DNA of 64,000 nucleotides from JAYRGC01 sp041908065 (GTDB taxonomy: Bacteria; Pseudomonadota; Alphaproteobacteria; UBA9219): positions 1-64,000 of the forward strand of contig JAYRGC010000009.1 of the NCBI GenBank assembly GCA_041908065.1. The letters are read 5' to 3'. The notes under the pieces were generated by a model. That model worked only from the letters and a program-made list of their open reading frames with translations, was not told the DNA's origin and made no database searches. Position numbers and translations under genes: made by a program. This document shows, piece by piece, positions 52,356-60,480 of the stretch; the first letter of the stretch is position 1, and every line of letters starts with the position of its first letter.

Positions 52356-52567
52356 GACCCTTACGCAAAACTGGTGGGAAAAAGAGCTGTCATTGCGAGC
52401 CGCCCCTTGGCGGCGAAGCAATCCAGTGCCGTTGCCCCATAAGATCTGGATTGCTTCGCCGCCCGACAGCGTTCAACGCTGTCCAAACCAAAGGTGGGGC
52501 GGCTCGCAATGACTTCGCTTGCTGTTGCGTTTGGTGCAAAATTACCCATCTGTTTTGCGTAAGAGCC
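52356..52567. mobile_element. Type A MITE-like element (complete, about 212 bp)
   Basis: Termini near GACCCTTACGCAAAACTGG and CTGTTTTGCGTAAGAGCC are inverted repeats. The core runs from GTCATTGCGAGCC (52389) to GGCTCGCAATGAC (52513). Here the short hairpin is on the left and the long GACAGCGTTCAACGCTGTCC variant is on the right, the reverse of the 29.5 kb copy. The right flank TTGCTGTTGCGTTTGG matches the 20.2 kb copy. It fills the gap between the convergent HAD gene and tgt. Confidence 0.85.
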
Positions 52568-52583
52568 AAATTAATGGGAACGG

Positions 52584-53654
52584 CTACAGCGTTCCGGCCT
52601 CTATCGCCGTTCTCAATCTGGCCATCAGGTTTTGGTAATATCTCAGGTTGTGCCACGTCAAAAGCATGGCTCCCAGTATTTCCCCGTTGCGGAAAAGGTG
52701 GTGCAGGTATGCCCGCGAATAGTTCTTGCAGGCCGGGCAATCGCAGTCTTTGTCCAAGGGATCCGGCGAGGACGCATGGCGAGAATTGCGGATGTTTAAA
52801 ACGCCCTCGGCGGTGAAGGCCTGTCCGGTGCGTCCCGATCGCGTGGGGATGACGCAATCGAACATGTCCACGCCGCGCTTGACCGCTCCTATGATGTCGT
52901 CGGGTTTGCCCACCCCCATCAAATAGCGCGGCTTGTCGGACGGCAAAAGCGGAACCGTGGCGTCGAGGACGCGGAACATTTCCGCTTGTCCTTCTCCGAC
53001 CGCAAGTCCGCCGATGCCGTATCCGTCGAAGCCGATAGACAAAAGAGAAGCCGAAGATTCAGCACGCAGATCCTCGTAGACCCCGCCTTGGACGATGCCG
53101 AACAGGGCGTAGCCGTCGCGTTTGACGAAGGCTTTCCGGCAACGCTCAGCCCAACGCATCGACATTCGCATCGAGGCGGATGCTTGTTCGTGGGTGGCGG
53201 GATGGGGAGTGCATTCGTCGAAGCACATGGCGATGTCGCTGTCCAGAAGATGCTGGATCCGCATCGAGGATTCCGGCGTCAGCTCGTGGCTGCTGCCGTC
53301 CCAGTGGGAACGGAAAGTCACTCCGTTTTCCTTGAGATCCCGCAAAGCCGCCAGCGACATGACTTGATAGCCGCCGGAATCCGTGACAATCGGTCCCGGC
53401 CAGTTCATGAAGCGGTGCAGTCCGCCCATTTCCGCCACGCGCTCCGCCCCCGGGCGCAGCATGAGGTGATAGGTGTTGCAGATGGCCAGCTCGGCTCCGG
53501 CCGCTTGCGCGGATTCCGGAAGCATGGCTTTGATCGTCGCCGCCGTGGCGGTGGCCATAAACGCCGGAGTTTCGAACGTTCCGTGGGCTGTTTTTATACG
53601 CCCGCGCCGCGCCGCGCCGCAGGTATGGGTTATTTGCAATGAAAATTCGCTCAT
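52584..53654 (-). CDS. tgt: Queuine tRNA-guanine transglycosylase
   Basis: Tgt exchanges G34 of tRNAs with GUN anticodons for preQ1 during queuosine synthesis. The 356-residue protein has the catalytic Asp region in VTDSGGYQVMS, the second Asp segment in DMFDCVIPTRSGRTG near residue 260, GVGKPDDIIGAV, and the zinc site CDCPACKNYSRAYLHHLF near 300-320. It has the normal bacterial length. queA is not adjacent. Confidence 0.96.
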   Translation of the reverse strand: MSEFSLQITHTCGAARRGRIKTAHGTFETPAFMATATAATIKAMLPESAQAAGAELAICNTYHLMLRPGAERVAEMGGLHRFMNWPGPIVTDSGGYQVMSLAALRDLKENGVTFRSHWDGSSHELTPESSMRIQHLLDSDIAMCFDECTPHPATHEQASASMRMSMRWAERCRKAFVKRDGYALFGIVQGGVYEDLRAESSASLLSIGFDGYGIGGLAVGEGQAEMFRVLDATVPLLPSDKPRYLMGVGKPDDIIGAVKRGVDMFDCVIPTRSGRTGQAFTAEGVLNIRNSRHASSPDPLDKDCDCPACKNYSRAYLHHLFRNGEILGAMLLTWHNLRYYQNLMARLRTAIEAGTL

Positions 53655-53721
53655 TATCGGTGTCCGTTAGAGCATTTCCCGATTAGGTTTGCGCGTAAAC
53701 TTTCGGCAGATGCATAAGCAA

Positions 53722-53753
53722 ACAGGCACTACGGCAAAAACCGAAGTGCCTGT
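53722..53753 (-). terminator. Strong hairpin after the pilin-like gene
   Basis: ACAGGCACT and AGTGCCTGT form a 9-bp outer stem with CGG/CCG continuing beyond one A/A mismatch and a 6-base loop. On the minus strand it comes 32 bases after the pilin stop and is followed by TTGCTT, a weak T-rich run. It likely ends the pilin transcript before tgt. Confidence 0.7.
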
Positions 53754-53785
53754 ACGCAATAAAAACACGCTTTAAGGCGCGCGCG

Positions 53786-54445
53786 TTATCTGACGCCTAA
53801 CACCTGATAGAAGTAATAACCGGTGCTGGCCGCGTCGTTGTTTTGCACGCAACCGACCATTTTGCCGTCCATGGCGGCAGGCCAATTGGTTGCCGGGTTT
53901 AACGTAGCGGCCGTGAAATCGTCCAAGTCGGCGACTGCCGGAGTGGCTATGCCATTGGCTTTGGAATTAATCTCCGTGCAGACGGCGGAGGAAACCTTGA
54001 GCATAGCAAGCCTATTTCCGGCCGTTGTGCCAAGTTTAGGGATAGCTATGAGGGGGTATAGCCAAGTATCCGTCGTAGGATCGTTCGCTAGGGTGACCGA
54101 AGGGGCGACGACCCCGCCGCCTGTTGGCGAGAAGAGGTCGGTGGTGGCAGTGGTGTCATTGGGGTCGATGTTCACTGTGTCGCTGGAGCTGTCAAAGGTC
54201 GCGTTTGCCGTTCCGATTATCCTATCGAACCCTATTTTGATGTTTTGCCCGATTTCTATCAGCGTGGCGGCCTTGGTCTTGTTACCTTCGGAAGATGTGC
54301 TGGCGGTGAACGAACCGCTTCCGGCGGCTATGGCCGCTGCCAATATGCCGAGAATAGCGATTATGAACAAGATAGGGCCGATAGCGATACCAGCATCGCC
54401 CGCCAAGCGTTTCGCGGCATCGGCGTTCGCTGAATAAGATTCCAT
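53786..54445 (-). CDS. Type IV pilin-like protein, non-canonical N-terminus
   Basis: The 219-residue protein has a short polar leader (about 19 residues ending GDAG), then a pilin-like helix IAIGPILFIIAILGILAAAIA, a small-residue stretch and a C-terminal globular part with two Cys (CTEINSK and GCVQNND) that could form the disulfide common in type IVb pilins. The usual Glu at position 5 of the mature pilin is absent; a Pro lies near that position. GGGAGA lies eight bases before the ATG. It could be a substrate of the prepilin peptidase at 50 kb; an unrelated surface protein with an N-terminal anchor is possible. Confidence 0.6.
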   Translation of the reverse strand: MESYSANADAAKRLAGDAGIAIGPILFIIAILGILAAAIAAGSGSFTASTSSEGNKTKAATLIEIGQNIKIGFDRIIGTANATFDSSSDTVNIDPNDTTATTDLFSPTGGGVVAPSVTLANDPTTDTWLYPLIAIPKLGTTAGNRLAMLKVSSAVCTEINSKANGIATPAVADLDDFTAATLNPATNWPAAMDGKMVGCVQNNDAASTGYYFYQVLGVR

Positions 54446-54578
54446 GGTTTAGATCTCCCGTTTCGCATACAGCAGGATGCATCGAAATAATGCAACGGCA
54501 TGGAATCTACACCAGATTCCCCGCCCTCTGTCAACGAGCGCGGTTCGTGCCGCATCGTTCAATTTTAAACAAACAACA

Positions 54579-54593
54579 TTAATTAAAAATTAA
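54579..54593 (-). promoter_or_regulatory. Possible CtrA box upstream of the pilin-like gene
   Basis: The sequence is TTAA-N7-TTAA, the known CtrA consensus of alphaproteobacteria, about 135-150 bases before the pilin-like ATG. In Caulobacter pilA is a CtrA target. The surroundings are very AT-rich, so chance occurrence is real. The rest of this 170-base gap contains no other recognised feature. Confidence 0.35.
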
Positions 54594-54615
54594 GAAATTG
54601 TTTTCGAAAAACCAT

Positions 54616-56268
54616 TTATTTCAACGCGCCGCGCAGTTTTAACTTCCAGCCAATGCTGCGCCATAGCGATGGGCGCAGAGAGATGGGGGCGGCGGAGATG
54701 ATGTCGCCGAGACGAAGACCTTTCGCGTCGCCGATGATTTGCTCCAATATCTCAGGCGGCAGCAAAAGCTCCGGCGCGAAGAGGTTGGAATCGAGCGCGG
54801 CTAGATCGGACGTGTCGGCCATGAGGTTGTCGGAGACGATCTGATCGCCATTGATGACCGACGACGCGAAGCCGCCGAACACCGCCCAAGGGTTGGGGTG
54901 CGCCGGAGACGCGGCTTGCCATTCGGGCGGGGCTAGATCGCGGACGTTTATCGACTTGGCGGCTTCCGCCAGTTCATCCCAGAGCGATTCGTAAGACGGT
55001 ATTATAGTTTTCCAATCGTATGATTGTCCGGCGCGTTTCTTGCCGTTTTCGCCCATCGCGGCGCGAAGCTCGGCGGATTCCGCCAGACGCGCGAAAGCGT
55101 CCGCTGCGGCGTCGGCGTCGACGGCGGTGGACTGAGCCACAGCCGACAGATAAGCCCCGTAGTTTCCGTCGTTGAAATACGTTTCCGCTATTTCGCGTCC
55201 GGCCTCAGCCGGAGGCTGGAGCGTGGGAATAAGGAAGCCGTCGGTTCCGTCGCGCACTCCGTCGCGGTATCCGTCCCAATCGCTGGCGACGACCGGCAGT
55301 CCGCAGGCCATCGCTTCTATGGGGGTCAGTCCGAAACTTTCCTGAACGTTGTCGACCAGAGAGGCGAAGATGTCGCCCGCCGCCCATAGCCCGTCGGGGA
55401 AGCGCGGATCGTCGTTGAGGACGAAATCGCAGCGGACGTTTTCGCAGACGCGCGCGGCCAGAGCGCGGAAGCGCGGCTCCATGACTTCGCGCGGCAGGAA
55501 ATAGCCGTGCATAACGAGGCGGAGTTTTTTCTTCGAGCGGCGCGCCGCGCGTTCGGCGGCCAGAAACAGCGGCAGAGGATGGGCTTTGGTGGCGAAGCTG
55601 AGGCGGCCGACGAAGAGTATCACGATCTCGTCGTCGGCTATGCCCATTTGCCCGCGTTGATATGCCCGTTTTTCCGCCGCCGAGAGGGCGGAGAATTTTT
55701 CCGTGTCGATCCCCAGCGGAATTACCGGCGTTCGCACCGGACATTTGGGTTGAGGAAACCCGAAGCGTCGGGAGAGAAACTCCAGATTGATTTCCCATAA
55801 TTTCAGCGTCGCGTCGCGGATGGCTGTGGAGGGGCAGATAAGGGCATCGGCGGAGTGGGTGGGCGAAAGGCATATGTCGCTCACCGCGCGCGAAACTTGT
55901 TCTCCGCTCAGGCTGTGGACGAGGCCGCAAGCGGCGTATCCCGCGCCGTCCAACTGGAGCCTGCGCCACGCCATGTCGGCGATGGCGGGATCGGGGCGGA
56001 ACAGGCACGACATCGCGCCGAGGTTGGTTTTCGGCGCGCGGGGATCCAGACCAACGCAGCGCGTTTGCGGATCGATTCCGGCTTCCTTGGCCAAATCCGC
56101 GAAGCGGTTATACGCGTCGACGCTCGCGGGGCGGCAGACGAAGCGGCTTTGCTTGCCGTAACGGAACCATGCGCGGACGAGGCTGTCGACGGCGACGTTT
56201 ATGCCAAGTATGGGGACTGAGGCTTCGCGCGCCTGTCGATTATGGGAATATTCGACGGCGACCGTCAT
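54616..56268 (-). CDS. Glycosyltransferase family 4 protein
   Basis: The 550-residue cytoplasmic or membrane-associated enzyme has a GT-B fold: the C-terminal nucleotide-sugar domain begins EIVILFVGRLSFATKAHPLP and carries the GT4 signature ESFGLTPIEAMACGLPVVASDWDGYRDGV near residues 315-343. The N-terminal acceptor domain includes LICPSTAIRDATLKLW and VIPLGIDTEKF. A tail of about 110 residues beyond the usual GT4 end is not recognised. It overlaps hldE by ATGA, suggesting work on LPS or another heptose-linked glycan; the sugar and acceptor are unknown. Confidence 0.85.
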   Translation of the reverse strand: MTVAVEYSHNRQAREASVPILGINVAVDSLVRAWFRYGKQSRFVCRPASVDAYNRFADLAKEAGIDPQTRCVGLDPRAPKTNLGAMSCLFRPDPAIADMAWRRLQLDGAGYAACGLVHSLSGEQVSRAVSDICLSPTHSADALICPSTAIRDATLKLWEINLEFLSRRFGFPQPKCPVRTPVIPLGIDTEKFSALSAAEKRAYQRGQMGIADDEIVILFVGRLSFATKAHPLPLFLAAERAARRSKKKLRLVMHGYFLPREVMEPRFRALAARVCENVRCDFVLNDDPRFPDGLWAAGDIFASLVDNVQESFGLTPIEAMACGLPVVASDWDGYRDGVRDGTDGFLIPTLQPPAEAGREIAETYFNDGNYGAYLSAVAQSTAVDADAAADAFARLAESAELRAAMGENGKKRAGQSYDWKTIIPSYESLWDELAEAAKSINVRDLAPPEWQAASPAHPNPWAVFGGFASSVINGDQIVSDNLMADTSDLAALDSNLFAPELLLPPEILEQIIGDAKGLRLGDIISAAPISLRPSLWRSIGWKLKLRGALK

Positions 56269-57755
56269 TCCCTGTCCTTCGGCTTCATGCGGGATATTGT
56301 CGCCGTGGTGCTTTGGCCTTCGACTAGATTCGCCAGCAATACTTTGCCGCCGTAAGACTGCACGATGTCGGCCCCTACGACTTCATGCGGCTTGTAGTCG
56401 GCCCCCTTAACCAGCACGGCGGGGCGGACGGCTTCTATCAGTTCCAGCGGAGTGTCCTCGCCGAACACCGCCACGGCGTCGACGTCGGCCAGAGAGGCCA
56501 AAACGGCGGCGCGCGCGGCCTCGGTTTGCACGGGGCGGGCGTCGCCCTTCAATCGTTTTGTCGAAGCGTCGCTGTTGATGCCCACTATCAGCTTGTCGCA
56601 AGCGGCTTTGGATTGCCGTATCAGAGAGATATGCCCCGGGTGCAAAAGATCGAACACGCCGTTGGTGAAGCCTACATTCAGGCCTTGCTTGCTCCAACGT
56701 TCGGAAGCCTCGGCGGCTTCGGAGGGGGTAAGGACCTTGGCTTCGCCAGACAGCGCATGGCCGCGCATCAGCTCTCGCGCCAGATCGTCGCGAGTGGCGG
56801 TCGCGGTTCCGGTTTTGGCCACCACCACGGCTCCGGCCACGTTGGCCAAGGCCGCGCTGTCTTCGTCCGACAATCCTCCCGCTAGACCGAGCGCCAAGGC
56901 GGCGGCGACGGTATCGCCTGCGCCTGACACGTCGTAGACTTCGCGGGCGACTGCCGGAAAATGGACTGCTTCGCCTTTGTCGCGCATGACGAGGCAGACC
57001 CCGTCGCTGCCCAACTTCACCAAAACTCCGGCGAAGTCGTACTGGGAAATCAGCATTCTCGCCGCTTTTTCGGCGTCAATCGCGTTTTTGATCGGAGAAT
57101 CGCAGGCTATGGACAGCTCCTTGCGGTTGGGCGTCACCATATATGCGCCGCGATAGCGTTCGAAATCGCGCCCTTTGGGATCGACTATGGTTTTAATTCC
57201 CAGCGACTTGCCCAAGGCTATCGCTTCGCGAGTGACGCGGGACGACAACATTCCCTTGAGATAATCCGACAGTATGATCGCCGAGCAGGTCGCGGCGGAT
57301 CTTTTCATCCGCTCCACAACCTCGTTTTCCAGCTCTTCTGATAGCTGATGGGAGGATTCGCGGTCGGCGCGCAACAATTGCTGGCCGTTGGCCACGAACC
57401 TCGTCTTAAGCGTGGTCGGGCGGGATGGATCTTCCAGCAATTGCAAAGACGTGTCGGGCAACTCGGCCAGTTGACCGATAAGTTCAGCCCCGGCCTCGTC
57501 CTTGCCCACCAGAGCCAGCAATTCTACGGCTCCGCCCAAGGCTGTCACGTTTCTTGCCACGTTGCCGCAGCCGCCCGGGACAGACACTTCGTCGTTGACC
57601 CGCAACACCGGAATAGGGGCTTCGGGAGATATGCGATCGACTTCCCCGTAAACGTAGCGATCTAGCATAAGATCGCCGACGCACAGCACGCAGGAATCCG
57701 AAAGAGAGTCCAGAAAAGGAAGCAGTCTTGTTAGAGATGAAGTGTCGGTTTTCAT
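56265..57755 (-). CDS. hldE: Bifunctional heptose 7-phosphate kinase / heptose 1-phosphate adenylyltransferase
   Basis: HldE makes ADP-D-glycero-heptose for the LPS inner core in two of its steps. Residues 1 to about 330 are a PfkB-type kinase (CVGDLMLDRYVYGEVDRISPEAP, NVARNVTALGG, GAGDTVAAALALGLAGG), and about 350-496 a nucleotidyltransferase (GFTNGVFDLLHPGHISLIRQ, NSDASTKRLKG). Both active-site sets are visible. It is followed by the GT4 gene and preceded by a type A element. Confidence 0.96.
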   Translation of the reverse strand: MKTDTSSLTRLLPFLDSLSDSCVLCVGDLMLDRYVYGEVDRISPEAPIPVLRVNDEVSVPGGCGNVARNVTALGGAVELLALVGKDEAGAELIGQLAELPDTSLQLLEDPSRPTTLKTRFVANGQQLLRADRESSHQLSEELENEVVERMKRSAATCSAIILSDYLKGMLSSRVTREAIALGKSLGIKTIVDPKGRDFERYRGAYMVTPNRKELSIACDSPIKNAIDAEKAARMLISQYDFAGVLVKLGSDGVCLVMRDKGEAVHFPAVAREVYDVSGAGDTVAAALALGLAGGLSDEDSAALANVAGAVVVAKTGTATATRDDLARELMRGHALSGEAKVLTPSEAAEASERWSKQGLNVGFTNGVFDLLHPGHISLIRQSKAACDKLIVGINSDASTKRLKGDARPVQTEAARAAVLASLADVDAVAVFGEDTPLELIEAVRPAVLVKGADYKPHEVVGADIVQSYGGKVLLANLVEGQSTTATISRMKPKDRE

Positions 57756-57813
57756 GACGTATGCAGCACCATTGTTAAGATGAACAGAGAACGCAATAAG
57801 GACGAGAAAAAAG

Positions 57814-58068
57814 GGCTATTGCCCCAAACGGGTGGGGACTGCCTACCAAAAAAGCGCCGTCATTGCGAGCCGCCACACATCTGGTTTGGATAGCGTTAAA
57901 CGCTGTCAGGCGGCGAAGCAATCCAGTGCCGTTGCTCCATGACTCTGGATTGCTTCGCGTCGCAAGGGCGACGCTCGCAATGACGCGCGGCCATTGCCCG
58001 CAGATGTTAACATGACGACGCGTGCTGCTGCTATTGGCTGCCAAATTTCCCACCCGTTTTGCGTGATG
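57814..58068. mobile_element. Type A MITE-like element (complete, about 255 bp)
   Basis: The left terminus is GGCTATTGCCCCAAACGGG with GTGGGGA following; the right is CCCACCCGTTTTGCGTGATG. The core runs from CGTCATTGCGAGCC (57858) to GCTCGCAATGACG (57985). The left side hairpin is the long variant with GGATAGCGTTTAACGCTGTC, the right the GCGTCGC-AAGG-GCGACGC variant. It takes up most of the 316-base gap between bamA's end and hldE's start; the remaining bases next to hldE probably hold its promoter. Confidence 0.8.
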
Positions 58069-58071
58069 ATA

Positions 58072-60480
58072 CTAAAAATGCGTTCCGAAGCTGAAGTGAA
58101 CGACCTCCGTCCTGTCGTAGGATTCCTTCATCAGCGGCGTCGCCAGATCGAGACGGATGGGGCCGAAGGGAGAAATCCAAGTGGCCCCTATGCCGACGCT
58201 GGCGCGGAGGCTTTCGTCGTTCTTGAACACTTCCCCAGCCAACGGGCTTTCGGGATTGTCTCCCAAGATTCCGGCGTCGGCGAAGATGTGACCTTTGACG
58301 CTTAGATCCCCCGGGATCGGCAACGGAGAGGTGATCTCCAACGATCCTCTAGAGAAACGATTTCCGCCTAAGGCGTCCTGCGCTCCTCCGGTAAGATCGC
58401 GAGGCCCGATGCCGGCGAATTCGAAGCCGCGCAACGTGTCGCCGCCCAAAAAGAAGCGATCGTTTATGCGAGTATCTTCGCCCAAGCCGAATATGTATCC
58501 GGTTTCGGCGGTTCCGCTTAGGACGATTTTCTCGTAAATCTCGTAGTATTTCGAGCCGACTACGCGGAAGCGGGCGAATTTCCTGTCGCCGCCCAATCCG
58601 GCTAGATCGGTGTTCAATCGCACCACCAGCCCCGATGTCGGCTCCAGCCTGCTGTCGCGGGTGTCGTAGGAAATTTCCTGTCCCACCATGGAGGTTATGC
58701 TTTCCCCCTCCTGTTCGCGGATGAAACGCGAAGCTAGAGTAGAAACGTTTGAGATGTCGGTTTTCTGTAGAGTATAGCTCAGGCGTTGCCGCATCTCCTC
58801 CGACAACGGGAATCCGGCGCGGAGCGAAAATCCGGTGTCGGTCTGATCGTAGGAACTTTGCGTCTGGTTGTCGCGTATTACGTGGAAGATGTCGAAGCCT
58901 GCGCTGAGATCCCTATCCAAGAAATAAGGTTCGGTGAAGCTGAGGTCGATTTGCTTGGTTGTGCCAGACACCGTAGCCCCTATTTTGGCGTCCTGGCCTT
59001 TGCCGAGGAAGTTGCGCTCGCGTATATTGAAGTCGCCCAACGGGCCGTCGGTGGAGGAAAAGCCCGCTCCGAACGAGATTTCTCCGGTGGCTTTTTCCTT
59101 TACCTGAACTTCCAGATTGGCGCGATCGGGTTGAGCCCCGTCGGCGGGAGTGATTTTGGCTTCTTCGAAAAATCCCAGATCCTTCACGCGCTGTTCCGAA
59201 CGCCGCATCTTGCTGACGCTGAACGGGTCGCTTTCGGCCAGCATGATTTCCCGACGGATCACCTTGTCCAAGGTCCTGCTGTTGCCTTTGATGTCGATCG
59301 TGCCGACGTAAACCTGCGGTCCTTCCTTGACGCGGAAAAGGATGTCCACTGTCGAGGTTTCGCGGTTTTTCTCCATTTCTGGAGTGACTTCGGCGAAGGC
59401 GTATTGCCGGTCTCCCAGCGTGGCCGTCAGCTTGTTGACGCTGCGTTCCACCACTTCCGCGCTGTACCAGTCGCCCTGCTTGGAAAATATATCCTGTCGC
59501 AATGTTTCTCCGTCCAGTCCTTTGATGTCGCTTTGTATGGAGATTTTTCCGAAGCGATAGCGTTGCCCTTCGTCGACGCTGAAGGTCAGGAAGAAATCCT
59601 TGCGATCCGGGGACAGCTCCGCCACCGCCGAGGTGACGCGGCATTCCAGATAGCCTTCGTTCAGGTAAAAGCGGCGCAAGAGGTCGCGGTCGTAGGATGT
59701 GCGATCGGGATCGTAGAAGTCGACGGTGGAGAGTATCCTCCACCACGCGCTTTCGCGGGTGTTAATTACCCCGCGCAGATCGCTTTCGCTGAAATGATCG
59801 TTGCCGACGAAACGTATACGGCTCACTCCGGTATGCTTGCCCTCGGAGATTTCAAAAACCACGTCGACGCGATTTTGTTCCAGCTTCACCAGTTTTGGTT
59901 CCACAACAGCCGCGAAGCGTCCAGAACGCCGGTAAAGCTCCAGCACGCGTTGCACGTCGCGCTGGACGCGGGGAAGGGTGTAGACCAGACGCGGCTTTAT
60001 CTGCACCTCTTTTTCGAGATCTTCGGTCGAAATCGCGTCGTTGCCCTCGAAGGCCACGCGGTTGATTATCGGGTTCTCGGAAACGGTAACCACCAAGGTC
60101 GATCCTTCGACGGTTATGGCGATGTCGGAAAACAGTCCGGTCGCGTACAACGCCTTCATCGAAGCGTCGACATTTTCGCTTGTGACTTCTTCTCCTTTGG
60201 CGACGGTCAGATAGGAAAGCACGGTTTCCTTTTCCAATCGTTGCGCGCCGTCCACCCGTATTTCCGAGACTTGGACGCCACCGGAAATCGGAAACATCTC
60301 CAACGGAGCGTCCTCGGCGCGGACCGGAGAAACGCAAACGGCCACCAGCGCGAAAATAATCGCCGAAACCGCCGGAGACGGCTTGCGGAGAGACGGAAAG
60401 CGACGGTTCGCCGACGCGGCGAACGCTCCGAGATTCCGGAGCAGGGTTTCAAGTATTTCGGAGAGAGGCGAATGCGTCAC
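58072..60480 (-). CDS. bamA: Outer membrane protein assembly factor BamA
   Basis: BamA inserts beta-barrel proteins into the outer membrane. The 802-residue precursor has a signal peptide (AIIFALVAVCVSPVRA, about residues 39-54, after an unusually long N-terminal extension), five POTRA repeats, and a C-terminal barrel ending in Phe (HFSFGTHF). I chose the GTG at 60480, which overlaps the rseP stop as GTGA. A start nearer the signal peptide would be more usual for an exported protein, so the first 35 residues are uncertain. Confidence 0.94.
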   Translation of the reverse strand: MTHSPLSEILETLLRNLGAFAASANRRFPSLRKPSPAVSAIIFALVAVCVSPVRAEDAPLEMFPISGGVQVSEIRVDGAQRLEKETVLSYLTVAKGEEVTSENVDASMKALYATGLFSDIAITVEGSTLVVTVSENPIINRVAFEGNDAISTEDLEKEVQIKPRLVYTLPRVQRDVQRVLELYRRSGRFAAVVEPKLVKLEQNRVDVVFEISEGKHTGVSRIRFVGNDHFSESDLRGVINTRESAWWRILSTVDFYDPDRTSYDRDLLRRFYLNEGYLECRVTSAVAELSPDRKDFFLTFSVDEGQRYRFGKISIQSDIKGLDGETLRQDIFSKQGDWYSAEVVERSVNKLTATLGDRQYAFAEVTPEMEKNRETSTVDILFRVKEGPQVYVGTIDIKGNSRTLDKVIRREIMLAESDPFSVSKMRRSEQRVKDLGFFEEAKITPADGAQPDRANLEVQVKEKATGEISFGAGFSSTDGPLGDFNIRERNFLGKGQDAKIGATVSGTTKQIDLSFTEPYFLDRDLSAGFDIFHVIRDNQTQSSYDQTDTGFSLRAGFPLSEEMRQRLSYTLQKTDISNVSTLASRFIREQEGESITSMVGQEISYDTRDSRLEPTSGLVVRLNTDLAGLGGDRKFARFRVVGSKYYEIYEKIVLSGTAETGYIFGLGEDTRINDRFFLGGDTLRGFEFAGIGPRDLTGGAQDALGGNRFSRGSLEITSPLPIPGDLSVKGHIFADAGILGDNPESPLAGEVFKNDESLRASVGIGATWISPFGPIRLDLATPLMKESYDRTEVVHFSFGTHF

